From an uncultured Alphaproteobacteria bacterium (GTDB taxonomy: Bacteria; Pseudomonadota; Alphaproteobacteria; UBA8366; GCA-2717185): a DNA stretch of 38,519 bases. Of this stretch, positions 18,745 through 27,839 are shown piece by piece. The position numbers and the translations under genes were made by a program. Every line of letters starts with the position of its first letter. Position 1 is the first letter of the stretch. The DNA is taken from NCBI GenBank assembly GCA_943788635.1, contig CALSRA010000028.1, positions 1 to 38,519 of the forward strand, in the 5' to 3' direction. Under the pieces are notes generated by a model. The model saw only the letters and a list, made by a program, of their open reading frames with translations. It was not told the DNA's origin and ran no database searches.

Positions 18745-19065
18745 CTAGGATTCTTTGCCCTGATACTGGACGGCTGATATGTCGAGACGAACGGCAAGAG
18801 GCGCGTCATCTGCCTGCGTCAGATTCGTATGGATTGTGGACACTTCTGCGCTTGCATGATTGCTGCCGTTGATTGTATCCAGAGTGTTCTGGTCAGCAAT
18901 TAATGCCGACAGCAATTGTGACCTGATGTCTGTCTCTGTCGAGCCAATAAGTGTAAGAAGACTATTGTTGGCGAACAGTATTTGACCGCTCCCAACTGCC
19001 GAAATAATAGCTGCGGTTGGGCTGCTGCTCAGAACGCGGTTGATTTGGGCGTCACTGCAAACCAA
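18745..19065 (-). pseudogene. Detached N-terminal PAS domain of the downstream kinase, cut by an in-frame TAG
   Basis: This 106-residue ORF is a single PAS domain (SSSPTAAIISAVGSGQILFANNSLLTLIG, then APLAVRLDISAVQYQGKES). Its TAG stop lies exactly ten codons before the kinase ATG and in the same frame. Reading through gives QGKES-X-LFWITETKDH and then the kinase, which looks like the end of a normal PAS domain linked to the next. One base change (from TAT, TAC or CAG, for example) would explain it. The best start is TTG at 19065, eight bases after GGTGAGG; no ATG or GTG is available in frame. It could still make a free PAS protein. Confidence 0.75.
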
Positions 19066-19223
19066 GAAACTAGCCTCACCGCTAAATTGGAACTCGACAT
19101 TATTGCCAGGAATAAGATTAAGTAAATGTTAGGAAGCCATAATTCCCAAGGCTTTTGACGGTTAACGCTTTCCATCTGTCACACGTCATTCAGATAGTAT
19201 AACGTTTAATCAAATGGAGTAAC

Positions 19224-20696
19224 TTGGATGGTTCAGAAACGCATGTTGCTATGAGTAACGAGAATGCGCTCGCGGGCTACGACCCCGGGGGCTTCTTTTG
19301 TGAACTGTTTGGCCACAAGGGAAAGCCACCGACGCATACCGCCACTGCGAGAGAGCGGTTGTCCCAGCTTGATATTCCATCGCTTCGTCGGCGATCGCGG
19401 GACGCTCTGGCGGAACTGTATGACCTTGGCATTACTTTCACTGTTTATTCCGACAGGGATGTCATAGATCGCATCCTGCCTTTCGATGTCATCCCAAGAA
19501 TTATTTCGTCCGCGGACTGGCAGACAATCGATAGTGGCGTGCAACAGCGCGTTGCCGCGCTCAACTTGTTCCTGAGCGATATTTATCATGATCGAAAAAT
19601 CATCAAAGACGGCGTTATCCCCGAAGATCTTGTTCTGGGTAACGCGAACTATCGCGAGGAAATGGTCGGTCTCAAGGTTCCGGGAGGTGTCTACGTCCAT
19701 ATTTGCGGGACTGATATCGTACGGGACGGCAAGGGCGAATTTCGGGTGCTGGAAGACAACGCGCGCACACCGTCCGGCGTTTCCTATGTGATCGAGAACC
19801 GCCACCTGATGCTGCGTGCTTTTGCCGACCTTACCGAAGGGATCGATCTGCGCCCGGTCGATGATTATGGCAGCCAGCTCGCCAGCGCCTTGGCAGCCGT
19901 TGCGCCGGCGAATGCGACGAACGATCCCGGAATCGTATTATTGTCGCCCGGGACCTTCAATTCAGCTTATTTCGAACATGTGTTCCTGGCGAGGGAAATG
20001 GGTGTGCCACTGGTCGAAGGATAGGATCTGGTCGTCGAGAAAGACCGGGTCTTTATGAAGACGACCGCGGGCAAAGTTGCGGTGCATGTCATATACCGGC
20101 GAATTGATGATGCTTTCCTGGATCCGGAAGTTTTTAACAAGGAGAGCATGCTTGGCGTGCCGGGGTTGATGAGGGCCTACCGTAAAGGCAACGTCAACAT
20201 CGCTAACGCCGTAGGTACGGGGGTTGCCGATGACAAGGCGATCTACGCCTATATGCCGCGGATTATCAAATATTATCTGGACCAGGACCCCATCCTGCAG
20301 AATGTGCAAACCAATATCTGCCGGGAAAAGGAAGGCCTTGATTATACGCTTGCGCATCTTGATGAACTGGTGACCAAACCGGTGGGCGAGTCAGGCGGCT
20401 ACGGCGTCGTGATTGGGCCGCGGGCGACGAAAAAGGAATTGCGTGAACTGCGCGCGCTTCTGCAGAAACAGCCCGATAATTATATCAGCCAGCCAATGAT
20501 CAACCTGTCGGTTACACCAACCCTGATTGGTCGAGCCGTTGAACCACGCCACGTCGATCTGCGCCCCTTTGCAGTGACAGGGGACTCGACCTGGGTTTTG
20601 CCGGGCGGGTTGACGCGGGTGGCAATGAAACGGGGGTCGCTGGTCGTCAACTCGTCGCAAGGCGGCGGAACGAAGGATACCTGGGTCCTTGGATAG
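19224..20696 (+). pseudogene. Circularly permuted ATP-grasp protein (DUF404/DUF407), with an in-frame TAG at codon 267
   Basis: Members of this family (COG2308) are predicted peptide-bond or amide ligases. The hallmark EDNARTPSGVSYVIENR is present, as are [30 protein letters not shown] [49 protein letters not shown] and the C-terminal [14 protein letters not shown]. The frame runs 490 codons, the usual length, but is broken at 20022-20024 by TAG in LVEG-X-DLVVEKD, where homologues carry Arg or Gln. A CAG to TAG transition is the simplest explanation. The start is TTG 19224 after TGGAGTAAC, or ATG 19251. The next gene overlaps its end by eight bases, so coupling persists. Confidence 0.85.
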
Positions 20697-21645
20697 CAGC
20701 CTCCTCACACGGTTCGCCGAGAATATTTTCTGGCTTGCCCGCTATATGGAGCGGATCGAAAACCTTGCGCGTATCCTGGACGTGAATGAAACTTATAACC
20801 GTGGCCATGCGGGCGACAATGACTGGAGCCGGATTATACGGCTGCACAATGATGAAGAGGCATTCTTCGAGCGCCACGACGCGGCAACGGAATTCGCCGT
20901 TATCAGTTTCTACATTGTCGATCGTAAAAACCCGAACTCGATAATGTCCTGCCTGCATTTCGCCCGAGAAAATGCCCGGTCGTTGCGTCATCTGATCAGC
21001 ACCGAAATGTGGCGGCAGATCAATACGTTCTATTACCGTCTTCGGGGCGTGAAAACAGCCGAACTGCGGCAATTGTCAGAGCTGTGCCGGGAAATCAAGG
21101 AAGCGTGCCAGACCCATACGGGCATTACCGAAGGAACGTTTTTCCGTAACCAGGCCTGGACGTTCTATCATCTTGGCAAGTACCTGGAGCGTGGCGACCA
21201 AACGACCAGGCTGCTTGATATGCGCCATAATATGCTGACCCGTGCCGACTCGGAAGATGGCGAAGCGAATGCTGCACGCCAACTCGACCTGATTGAAGTG
21301 AACACGTTGTTGCGATCGCTGGCAGGATATCATGCGTTTCGACTGGTCCATCCCGCCGGTATGACAGCGGAAGACGTTGTATCATTCCTGCTGTTTGACA
21401 GTCGTTTCTCCCGGTCCGTTGCTTTCTCGTTCAAGATGGTGGAAACGCTGATAGACGACCTGTCGAAAGCGCATAACTTGCGCCGAAATGCCGCTATCCG
21501 TGCCGCTTTGACCGATGCTCGGTATGTCGTCAAAACCGGAACCGTGGCAGGTATGGATGCCGCGGACCTGCATGAGTACCTTGATACCTTGCAGGTGAAG
21601 GTTGGTGTGTTGACCAGCGCGATTGACGACACTTACTTTGGTTAG
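20689..21645 (+). CDS. Alpha-E domain protein (DUF403)
   Basis: This 318-residue, almost entirely helical protein of COG2307 nearly always travels with the ATP-grasp protein upstream. The family N terminus [28 protein letters not shown] is intact, as is [32 protein letters not shown]. The start is TTG at 20689, overlapping the last codons and stop of the ATP-grasp gene. The first internal ATG (20746) would delete the conserved [10 protein letters not shown] segment, so TTG is preferred. Its biochemical role is unknown; comparative genomics suggests a partner of the ATP-grasp enzyme in making or attaching a peptide-like product. Confidence 0.9.
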   Translation: MDSSLLTRFAENIFWLARYMERIENLARILDVNETYNRGHAGDNDWSRIIRLHNDEEAFFERHDAATEFAVISFYIVDRKNPNSIMSCLHFARENARSLRHLISTEMWRQINTFYYRLRGVKTAELRQLSELCREIKEACQTHTGITEGTFFRNQAWTFYHLGKYLERGDQTTRLLDMRHNMLTRADSEDGEANAARQLDLIEVNTLLRSLAGYHAFRLVHPAGMTAEDVVSFLLFDSRFSRSVAFSFKMVETLIDDLSKAHNLRRNAAIRAALTDARYVVKTGTVAGMDAADLHEYLDTLQVKVGVLTSAIDDTYFG

Positions 21646-21707
21646 AAGTTTTAACCATTAGCCGTTAAAGAATTTCTGCCCTCACTGCCTGCTCAGGACA
21701 AATTTCG

Positions 21708-22586
21708 ATGCAGAGGCTGACCGTCGATCACAAGACGACGTATCATTATGCGCGCCAGGTAGAGTTTGGCGATCATCGGCTTATGTTCCGCCCACGGGAC
21801 AGTCATGACCTGCGCCTGATCGATGCCCAACTGACCATTTCACCGCCGGGTGATGTCAGTTGGTATCACGATGTCTTCAGCAATTCTGTGACTGTGGTTC
21901 GGCCCGGTTCCCGAAGCAACATGTTATCTTTTAAAAGCGTCATCGTGATCGAACGCTATCCGCATGCCAATATTGATTTCAAGATCGAAAATTATGCGCG
22001 CACCCTGCCGTTCAGTTACCCGACGACGGAAATTCCCGACCTGGGTCGTACGATCGAACGACAGTATCCGGATCCGGAACGGAAGATCATTGAATGGACC
22101 CGTGGGTTTCTCAACCCGAGCGGCCCAACCGATACCCAGGAATTTCTGATTGGTGTAACCGAAGGCATCAAGAACACGTTCACGTATGAATCCCGCGACG
22201 ACCCGGGTACGCGGACTCCGGTGGAAACCCTGAATCTTGGCAGTGGTAGTTGCCGTGATTTCGCCCTGTTCATGATGGAAGCGGTACGGGCCGTGGGGCT
22301 CGCCGCCCGGTTCGTCAGTGGCTATTTGTACGACCCGTCGCGCGATGGTGCCGGGGCGACAATGGTCGGCGCGGGCGCGACACATGCCTGGATGCAGGTC
22401 TATCTGCCAGGGGCTGGATGGCAGGAATTCGACCCGACCAACGGCATTGTCGGCGGGGCCAACCTGATTCCGGTTGCCGTCGTCCGTGAACCGGGGCAGG
22501 CGGTGCCAGTGCAGGGAAGCTACGAGGGGACCGCGGAAGACTTTATCAAGATGGAAGTAGACGTGAGCGTCACGGCGGAGCAATAA
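21708..22586 (+). CDS. Transglutaminase-like cysteine protease family protein
   Basis: The protein has 292 residues. An N-terminal Bact_transglu_N beta domain (LTVDHKTTYHYARQVEFGDHRLMFRPRDSHDLR) is followed by the papain-like transglutaminase core. The catalytic triad is visible as Cys182 in GSGSCRDFALFMMEAVRAVGLAARFVSGYL, His226 in THAWMQVYLPGAGW and Asp242 in EFDPTNG. No signal peptide is seen, so it is probably cytoplasmic. With the ATP-grasp and alpha-E genes upstream it completes a widely conserved trio in which this protein is predicted to hydrolyse or transfer peptide/amide bonds. An AGGAC site precedes the ATG. Confidence 0.9.
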   Translation: MQRLTVDHKTTYHYARQVEFGDHRLMFRPRDSHDLRLIDAQLTISPPGDVSWYHDVFSNSVTVVRPGSRSNMLSFKSVIVIERYPHANIDFKIENYARTLPFSYPTTEIPDLGRTIERQYPDPERKIIEWTRGFLNPSGPTDTQEFLIGVTEGIKNTFTYESRDDPGTRTPVETLNLGSGSCRDFALFMMEAVRAVGLAARFVSGYLYDPSRDGAGATMVGAGATHAWMQVYLPGAGWQEFDPTNGIVGGANLIPVAVVREPGQAVPVQGSYEGTAEDFIKMEVDVSVTAEQ

Positions 22587-22663
22587 ATAGGGGCAATCCG
22601 CTAACGCGCTTCCCGCCATGTTACCTCTTTCATCGATTCCGACTGCGAAAGAACCTCAGGAAT

Positions 22664-23857
22664 ATGAGCCAACGCCGCGATTGGCGAAATGTCGCCGTCC
22701 TATCCACCTGTCAGATGCTCTACAATTCAGGCCGTTCGCTGCTGGTCGCCACCAGTCCGCTAATTGCTTACGATATCGCGGACAACAAGGCGCTTGCCAC
22801 GGTTCCGATCACGCTGGCGATCGTCGGTACAGCGGCGGCTACCATTCCCGCTGCATTGCTGATGCGCCGGATTGGCCGAAGCTTTGGCTTCGCGACAGGA
22901 TCATTGATTGGCGTGATGGGCGCCCTGGCATGCCTGTACGGATTATATACCAGGGATTTTGTAACCTTCTGCAGCGGTGCGCTGCTGTTTGGCTTTTTTT
23001 CGGGGTTCGCGCACCTGTACCGTTTCGCTGCGGCTGACGTGGCGGCGCCGGCATTCAAGAGCAAGGCAATTTCATTGGTGCTGACCGGCGGGTTGGTTGC
23101 GGCGTTTGTCGGGCCGGAAATGGCAAAATATGGTCAATATCTGTTTGAAGGTATTGAATTTTTTGCATCCTACATGTTCATGACCGGTGTCACTGTGCTG
23201 AGTGGCATCGTTGTTATGGCCGTTGATATTCCCCAGCTTTCACCTGAGGAGGCCAAAGAGCCGGGGCGACCGATCTGGCAGATCATGCGCCAGCCGGTTT
23301 TCATCGTGGCGACACTTTGCGCCGTTGTCGCGCAGGCGGTGATGAACCTATTGATGACCTCAACACCACTCGCGATGTTACATGCGGAGCATATTTTTGC
23401 CGATACGGCGCTGGTAATTGAATGGCATATCTTTTTCATGTACGCGCCTGGATTTTTTACCGGCTCTCTGATTAACCGGTTCGGCGCTATCACCATGATC
23501 TGTATCGGTATCGCCATCCAGACTGTCAGTGTTGCTGTCGCATTGTCAGGAACCGAGGTGTTCGATTTCTGGCTGGCGCTGGCGTTGCTGGGTCTTGGAT
23601 GGAATTATGCCTTTACGGCCGGGACCAGTTTGCTGACAGAAGTTTATACACCCTCGGAACGTGCGAAGACTCAGGCCGCCAGTAATTTCATTATCTTTAC
23701 CGTGGTAGCCGGCGGTTCGCTGTCATCCGGTACGCTCATGCATTATTTTGGCTGGGATTGGGTGAATATAGGGGCTTTGCCGCTACTGTTTGTTTCGTTC
23801 CTGGCAGCGCTATGGCTCGCGACTCAGCGGCGCGGCCGGACGCCGGTTTCAGTCTAG
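22664..23857 (+). CDS. MFS transporter
   Basis: This 397-residue membrane carrier has about twelve hydrophobic segments. Recognisable features are LMRRIGRSFGFATGSLIGVMG after helix 2, GFFSGFAHLYRFAAADVA, and a C-terminal half with GLGWNYAFTAGTSLLTEVYTPSERAKTQAASNF. This pattern fits bacterial MFS proteins of unknown substrate. AGGA lies just before the ATG. It follows the transglutaminase by 77 bases on the same strand. It may export or import the product of the ATP-grasp/alpha-E/transglutaminase trio, which is inference from position only. Confidence 0.85.
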   Translation: MSQRRDWRNVAVLSTCQMLYNSGRSLLVATSPLIAYDIADNKALATVPITLAIVGTAAATIPAALLMRRIGRSFGFATGSLIGVMGALACLYGLYTRDFVTFCSGALLFGFFSGFAHLYRFAAADVAAPAFKSKAISLVLTGGLVAAFVGPEMAKYGQYLFEGIEFFASYMFMTGVTVLSGIVVMAVDIPQLSPEEAKEPGRPIWQIMRQPVFIVATLCAVVAQAVMNLLMTSTPLAMLHAEHIFADTALVIEWHIFFMYAPGFFTGSLINRFGAITMICIGIAIQTVSVAVALSGTEVFDFWLALALLGLGWNYAFTAGTSLLTEVYTPSERAKTQAASNFIIFTVVAGGSLSSGTLMHYFGWDWVNIGALPLLFVSFLAALWLATQRRGRTPVSV

Positions 23858-23967
23858 GCACTGCACCCGCAGAATTTTCAGTTGCCGTGCAAATTTCTGC
23901 AGGCTTTTGGGGCTCACCGCAATTTCCGCGAGTCGGGAAACTGTGCGAGCGTTGGAAACGCGCCCTA

Positions 23968-25356
23968 TTACGGAATAACCGTAAGTCCAATCAGCCTGTC
24001 AGCCCGGGGCAGGTTTTCCAGCGTGCTGACCGTGGCAATCAAGTCATCGTATTGCGCCTCCGGGATCGGCAATGTCGGCGTGATACCCCGAATGCGACGG
24101 GTTAATTCAGCGTAATCCCAGATGAATTCGCGGCCCGTGGCTTCCTTACTGACGCTGCGTCCATCTTTGAGATGTATCGTGACGGTGGGCGCGAACAGTG
24201 GATGCCGGTGTGATGGCGTGATGGTGACCCGCTGCATCAACTCCAGAACTTCCGGTGGATCGGATTCGCCGGTTTTGCGTTGTACGAATTTGTCGAGTGG
24301 AAAGCCGCCGGTTACGACTGCATAGGCGGCATAGTAATGCGGGTTATCAATTGCCGGTAATCCGCTGCGGGACGGGAAGGCGGGGCTGGGGTATTCGGTT
24401 TCCAGCCAGTTCACCACCGTGTGGATGCGCGCCACATCTTCGTATTTGATTTCGTGCTCTGCGCAAAGCGCGGCAGTCACATCGACATGGGCAATGTTGT
24501 AGCCCGCGGTCGAATAGATGCGATACAGCGTCTCCAGAAATATCCATTCCTGCCCAAGGTCTGCTGTAACCCTGTCCATATCCGCGCGATTGTCTGCGGT
24601 GAAGCTGTAACGCAGATCGCCACGGTTGTTGCCGATATAGGAATGGTAGAAGCCGGCTTTGCCTTCCAGCGCGGTTTCACCGCCTGCCGCACCATGCCTC
24701 GCCATCGCGACAGCGAGCATTGCATTTCGGACCGCGCCTCCTTCGCGCAAAGCCTTGCCGCCGCTGCGCGCGCCTTCCAGATTCCCGCTGGCAAGGTTGA
24801 CACATTGCGCGATGGCGGCGTGGGTCTGGTTCTCGTTCAGTCCGCTAATTTTTGCCAGTGCCACCGCTGCACCGAAGATGCCGAACACGGGCCCGGAATG
24901 GAAACCGCGAGACATGATCGTTGGAATGAAATCGGCGGCCATGCGCTCCATGACCTCATACCCGGCAACGACCCCGGTGATAAAGTTCTTGCCGGTAGCG
25001 TTGGAAATTTCAGCGGCGACCAGCGCGGCGGGGATGATTGCGCAACCCGGATGGGTCAGCATCCGGAATGTGTCCCATTTGCCACCGGCAAAGATGGTTT
25101 CAGCATTCACAAGAGCCGCCCCGGCGCGGGTTAGTTTCACCCCGCTGACAAGCGCGGTACAGGCGCCACCACCGCCTTCTTCTTCTTCCTGCATCATGGC
25201 TAAAGCAGATTGCGAATCTTCGAACTGATGCCCGACCAGTGCCGATGACAACGCTTGCAAAGTCACGCCCTTGGCGCGGTCCACGACTTCAGGCGGAAGG
25301 TCTTCATAGGTAAGGCCATGAACCCAAGCTGCCAGTGTTCTGCTCATTGATGCCAT
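23968..25356 (-). CDS. MmgE/PrpD family protein
   Basis: The protein has 462 residues from the chosen start. This family includes 2-methylcitrate dehydratase (PrpD) and related dehydratases, isomerases and decarboxylases. Typical segments are TLAAWVHGLTYEDLPPEVVDRAKGVTLQALSSALVG, the helical GVVAGYEVMERMAADF, RGFHSGPVFGIFGAAVALAKISGLNE and the C-terminal VTIHLKDGRSVSKEATG. Only the family can be assigned. The frame extends 52 codons further upstream, but those residues are atypical. The ATG at 25356 has GGGGGA seven bases upstream and matches the family start. It is divergent from the GMC oxidoreductase. Confidence 0.88.
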   Translation of the reverse strand: MASMSRTLAAWVHGLTYEDLPPEVVDRAKGVTLQALSSALVGHQFEDSQSALAMMQEEEEGGGGACTALVSGVKLTRAGAALVNAETIFAGGKWDTFRMLTHPGCAIIPAALVAAEISNATGKNFITGVVAGYEVMERMAADFIPTIMSRGFHSGPVFGIFGAAVALAKISGLNENQTHAAIAQCVNLASGNLEGARSGGKALREGGAVRNAMLAVAMARHGAAGGETALEGKAGFYHSYIGNNRGDLRYSFTADNRADMDRVTADLGQEWIFLETLYRIYSTAGYNIAHVDVTAALCAEHEIKYEDVARIHTVVNWLETEYPSPAFPSRSGLPAIDNPHYYAAYAVVTGGFPLDKFVQRKTGESDPPEVLELMQRVTITPSHRHPLFAPTVTIHLKDGRSVSKEATGREFIWDYAELTRRIRGITPTLPIPEAQYDDLIATVSTLENLPRADRLIGLTVIP

Positions 25357-25532
25357 GAATATTCCCCCGCTAAAATCCTGCTGCCGTAAGCCTAGCCAGC
25401 CGCCAGGTATCTCGCAATGCCGTGACTTTCTATGTGCGACAGGGAATCCGGGAGCCATAGGGTTTTGCCGGTGAGACGTTAGGGTCTTTTCCTTCCGTTT
25501 ACGGCAGGACAATGCGGCGTTCAGGCGTTAAG

Positions 25533-25561
25533 TTCCCCCGCAAAGGGAATTTACGGGGGAA
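25533..25561 (+). promoter_or_regulatory. Hairpin sequestering the GMC oxidoreductase ribosome binding site
   Basis: TTCCCCCG (25533-25540) pairs perfectly with CGGGGGAA (25554-25561) around a 13-base loop. The right arm is the Shine-Dalgarno of the gene starting at 25568. The loop contains a second purine run (AAAGGGAA). In the mRNA this stem would hide the main ribosome binding site, suggesting translational control. Seen in sequence; regulation is inferred. Confidence 0.5.
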
Positions 25562-25567
25562 GATGCG

Positions 25568-27172
25568 ATGGAAGCGGATTATGTAGTTGTCGGCGCCGGT
25601 TCGGCTGGCTGTGTTCTGGCCAACAGGCTTAGCGCGGATGGGGCGAAGGTCATTTTGCTGGAAGCCGGACCGCCCGACCGACATCCGATGATCCATATTC
25701 CGGCGGGGATACGAACCCTGCTGCAGCATCCGGTGCTGAACTGGAACTATGAGACCGAGGCGGATGAATCCACCGGTGGACGTAATATTCACTGGCCACG
25801 CGGAAAGACTCTGGGCGGTTCCAGTTCGATCAACGGGATGCTTTATGTGCGGGGCAATCCGGCAGATTTCGACGGTTGGTCGCAAATGGGTTGCCGGGGC
25901 TGGTCCTATGACGACGTGCTGCCCTATTTCAAGAAATCTGAAGATTTCCGCAACGGCGGTGACCCTGAAATACGGGGCAAGGGCGGTGTTCTGCCCGTGG
26001 AAGAATACCGGACCGTGCTGCCTCTGACGCATTATTTTGTCGAGGCTGCCAAACAGGCAGGATTCCCCTTTACCCCTGACTACAATGGCAAGCAGCAAGA
26101 AGGCGTTGCCTATTCCCAGATGACGCGCGATGTGCGCTTCCGGGCTTCCACGGCGCAGACCTTTCTGAAGGAAGCGAAGTCACGTCCGAATTTGCAGATC
26201 ATCACCGAGGCAATTGCGACGGGGCTGAAGTTTCAGGGTAAGAAATGTACCGGCGTTGCATTCCGGCAAGGCAATCGGGAAGAGCAGGAAATTCGGGTTA
26301 CGAAGGAGGTCATCGTGTCTGGTGGCGCGATCAATTCGCCACACCTGCTGCAGATTTCAGGTATTGGCCCGGCGGCGCATTTGAAATCCATTGGCGTCGA
26401 GGTACAGCATGACCTGCCCGGCGTTGGCAACAATCTGTCAGATCATTTTGTGACCCGGATTTCTCATCGGGTAAAGCACGAAATGATGTCGATCAATCAG
26501 ATGTCGCGTGGATTGCGGGTCATGGGCGAGGCGGTGAAGTATGCGCTGTTTGCCAATGGCGCCCTGACGTTTGGCGTCACCAGCGCGATGGTCTTCAGCC
26601 GCAGTCGGGAAGGACTCAGCAGCCCTGACCTGCAACTGCTGTTTACCCCGGCAAGCTACAGTGCCGCGGAAATCAAGACCTTCGACAAGGAGCCCGGCAT
26701 AACCGTTGCCGTCTGTCCGGTGCGGCCCGATAGCCGGGGGACGATAATGGCAAAAAGCGCCAATCCGCTGGAACGCCCGGCAATTCGTCCAAACTACCTT
26801 TCGGCGGAAAGTGATGTTCAGGTGCTGCAATCGGGCATGCGGCAGACACGTAAAATCCTGGAAGCGCCGGCAATTGCCGATGTCAGCCTGGGCGAAATAG
26901 CGCCGGGGCCAGACGTGGACTCGCTGGAATCTGTGCGTGAATACACCCGCAATAACGGAAATACGATCTATCACCCGGTTGGCACCTGCAAGATGGGCGA
27001 AGATCCGATGGCGGTGGTTGATTCCCGTCTTCGTGTACGTGGTATCGAAGGGCTGAGAGTCGTCGATGCTTCGGTGATGCCGACGGTTACGACCGGGAAT
27101 ACGAATGCACCGACCATCATGATTGGTGAAAAAGCGTCGGCGATGATTATTGAGGATAATAAGGCGGCGTAG
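25568..27172 (+). CDS. GMC family FAD-dependent oxidoreductase (choline dehydrogenase-like)
   Basis: This 534-residue flavoenzyme oxidises an alcohol to the aldehyde or further. The dinucleotide motif is YVVVGAGSAGCVLANRLS at the N terminus. The GMC signatures are GKTLGGSSSINGMLYVRG and SGGAINSPHLLQISGIGP. The active-site His lies in NTIYHPVGTCKMG, followed by RVRGIEGLRVVDASVMP and TGNTNAPTIMIGEKAS. It resembles BetA-type dehydrogenases in length, but no betaine genes are adjacent and the substrate is open. A hairpin covers its ribosome binding site. Confidence 0.9.
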   Translation: MEADYVVVGAGSAGCVLANRLSADGAKVILLEAGPPDRHPMIHIPAGIRTLLQHPVLNWNYETEADESTGGRNIHWPRGKTLGGSSSINGMLYVRGNPADFDGWSQMGCRGWSYDDVLPYFKKSEDFRNGGDPEIRGKGGVLPVEEYRTVLPLTHYFVEAAKQAGFPFTPDYNGKQQEGVAYSQMTRDVRFRASTAQTFLKEAKSRPNLQIITEAIATGLKFQGKKCTGVAFRQGNREEQEIRVTKEVIVSGGAINSPHLLQISGIGPAAHLKSIGVEVQHDLPGVGNNLSDHFVTRISHRVKHEMMSINQMSRGLRVMGEAVKYALFANGALTFGVTSAMVFSRSREGLSSPDLQLLFTPASYSAAEIKTFDKEPGITVAVCPVRPDSRGTIMAKSANPLERPAIRPNYLSAESDVQVLQSGMRQTRKILEAPAIADVSLGEIAPGPDVDSLESVREYTRNNGNTIYHPVGTCKMGEDPMAVVDSRLRVRGIEGLRVVDASVMPTVTTGNTNAPTIMIGEKASAMIIEDNKAA

Positions 27173-27200
27173 GCCGGAATCGGCCGGCCCGCTCCGCCGG
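27172..27200. terminator. Overlapping GC-rich hairpins after the GMC gene
   Basis: GGCCG-GAAT-CGGCC (27172-27185) and CCGGC-N7-GCCGG (27184-27200) are alternative short stems starting at the GMC stop codon and lying between two convergent genes. There is no T-run on either strand, so termination function is only a suggestion from position. Confidence 0.25.
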
Positions 27201-27250
27201 CATGTCTAAAGGTTGTTGATTTATGGCTGGGATAGGCCGCATCGATTGTA

Positions 27251-27736
27251 TCAGGCGACGGTGGCTGTTTCTCGTAACACAGTCAGCATGCGTGGTTCCT
27301 GATAGAAACCGGCCATTATCATGGTGACGTTTTTATTATCATCGGATAGCGGAAGACCGAGACGGTAGAAATAGCCGCCGCTTCCCGATTCAAGCGGGTA
27401 AGGTGCGGCCATGAAATGCGGCTGCATCGTCTCGATAATCTGTTCATTAGCCGGATAGGTCAGGTTGGCAATCCGTGAAATACCGTGTTCTTCCATGTAA
27501 TGGCCCGTCAGGTCACGCCCCCGGATCGTCGCGATGCCAGTTCCATAGAGACGAAACCTAAGCCGCAATGGGGCGTATTCGACATCAAGCAACAGAATAT
27601 TTGCGAGCAAACTGGGAATGTCGAGCGGGTCCATATCATTCCGCGTCGGCATGCTTCGTTCGCCGCGAATGGAATCCCAGTAATCGTATAGCTGAACAAG
27701 CTTTGGATGCTTGACGCTATTCCGAAAGGTGTCCAT
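27251..27736 (-). CDS. PAS_5-type PAS domain protein
   Basis: The protein has 161 residues. The opening HPKLVQLYDYWDSIRGERSMPTRNDMDPLDIPSLLANILLLDV and RLRFRLYGTGIATIRGRDLTGHYMEEH are characteristic of the PAS_5 family (PF07310), common in alphaproteobacteria. It has no output domain. The family is thought to act in sensing, and some members bind small ligands. The role here is unknown. The gene converges with the GMC oxidoreductase and is divergent from the DUF924 gene. Confidence 0.85.
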   Translation of the reverse strand: MDTFRNSVKHPKLVQLYDYWDSIRGERSMPTRNDMDPLDIPSLLANILLLDVEYAPLRLRFRLYGTGIATIRGRDLTGHYMEEHGISRIANLTYPANEQIIETMQPHFMAAPYPLESGSGGYFYRLGLPLSDDNKNVTMIMAGFYQEPRMLTVLRETATVA

Positions 27737-27839
27737 TTTGAACCCTTACAAAGTCTTAATTACCTGAACGTAATCAGGGAAGCCTAACAAAACATTGACG
27801 AATTGGGATAATCAGGATTGTCATGAATTTGAATGTCGG

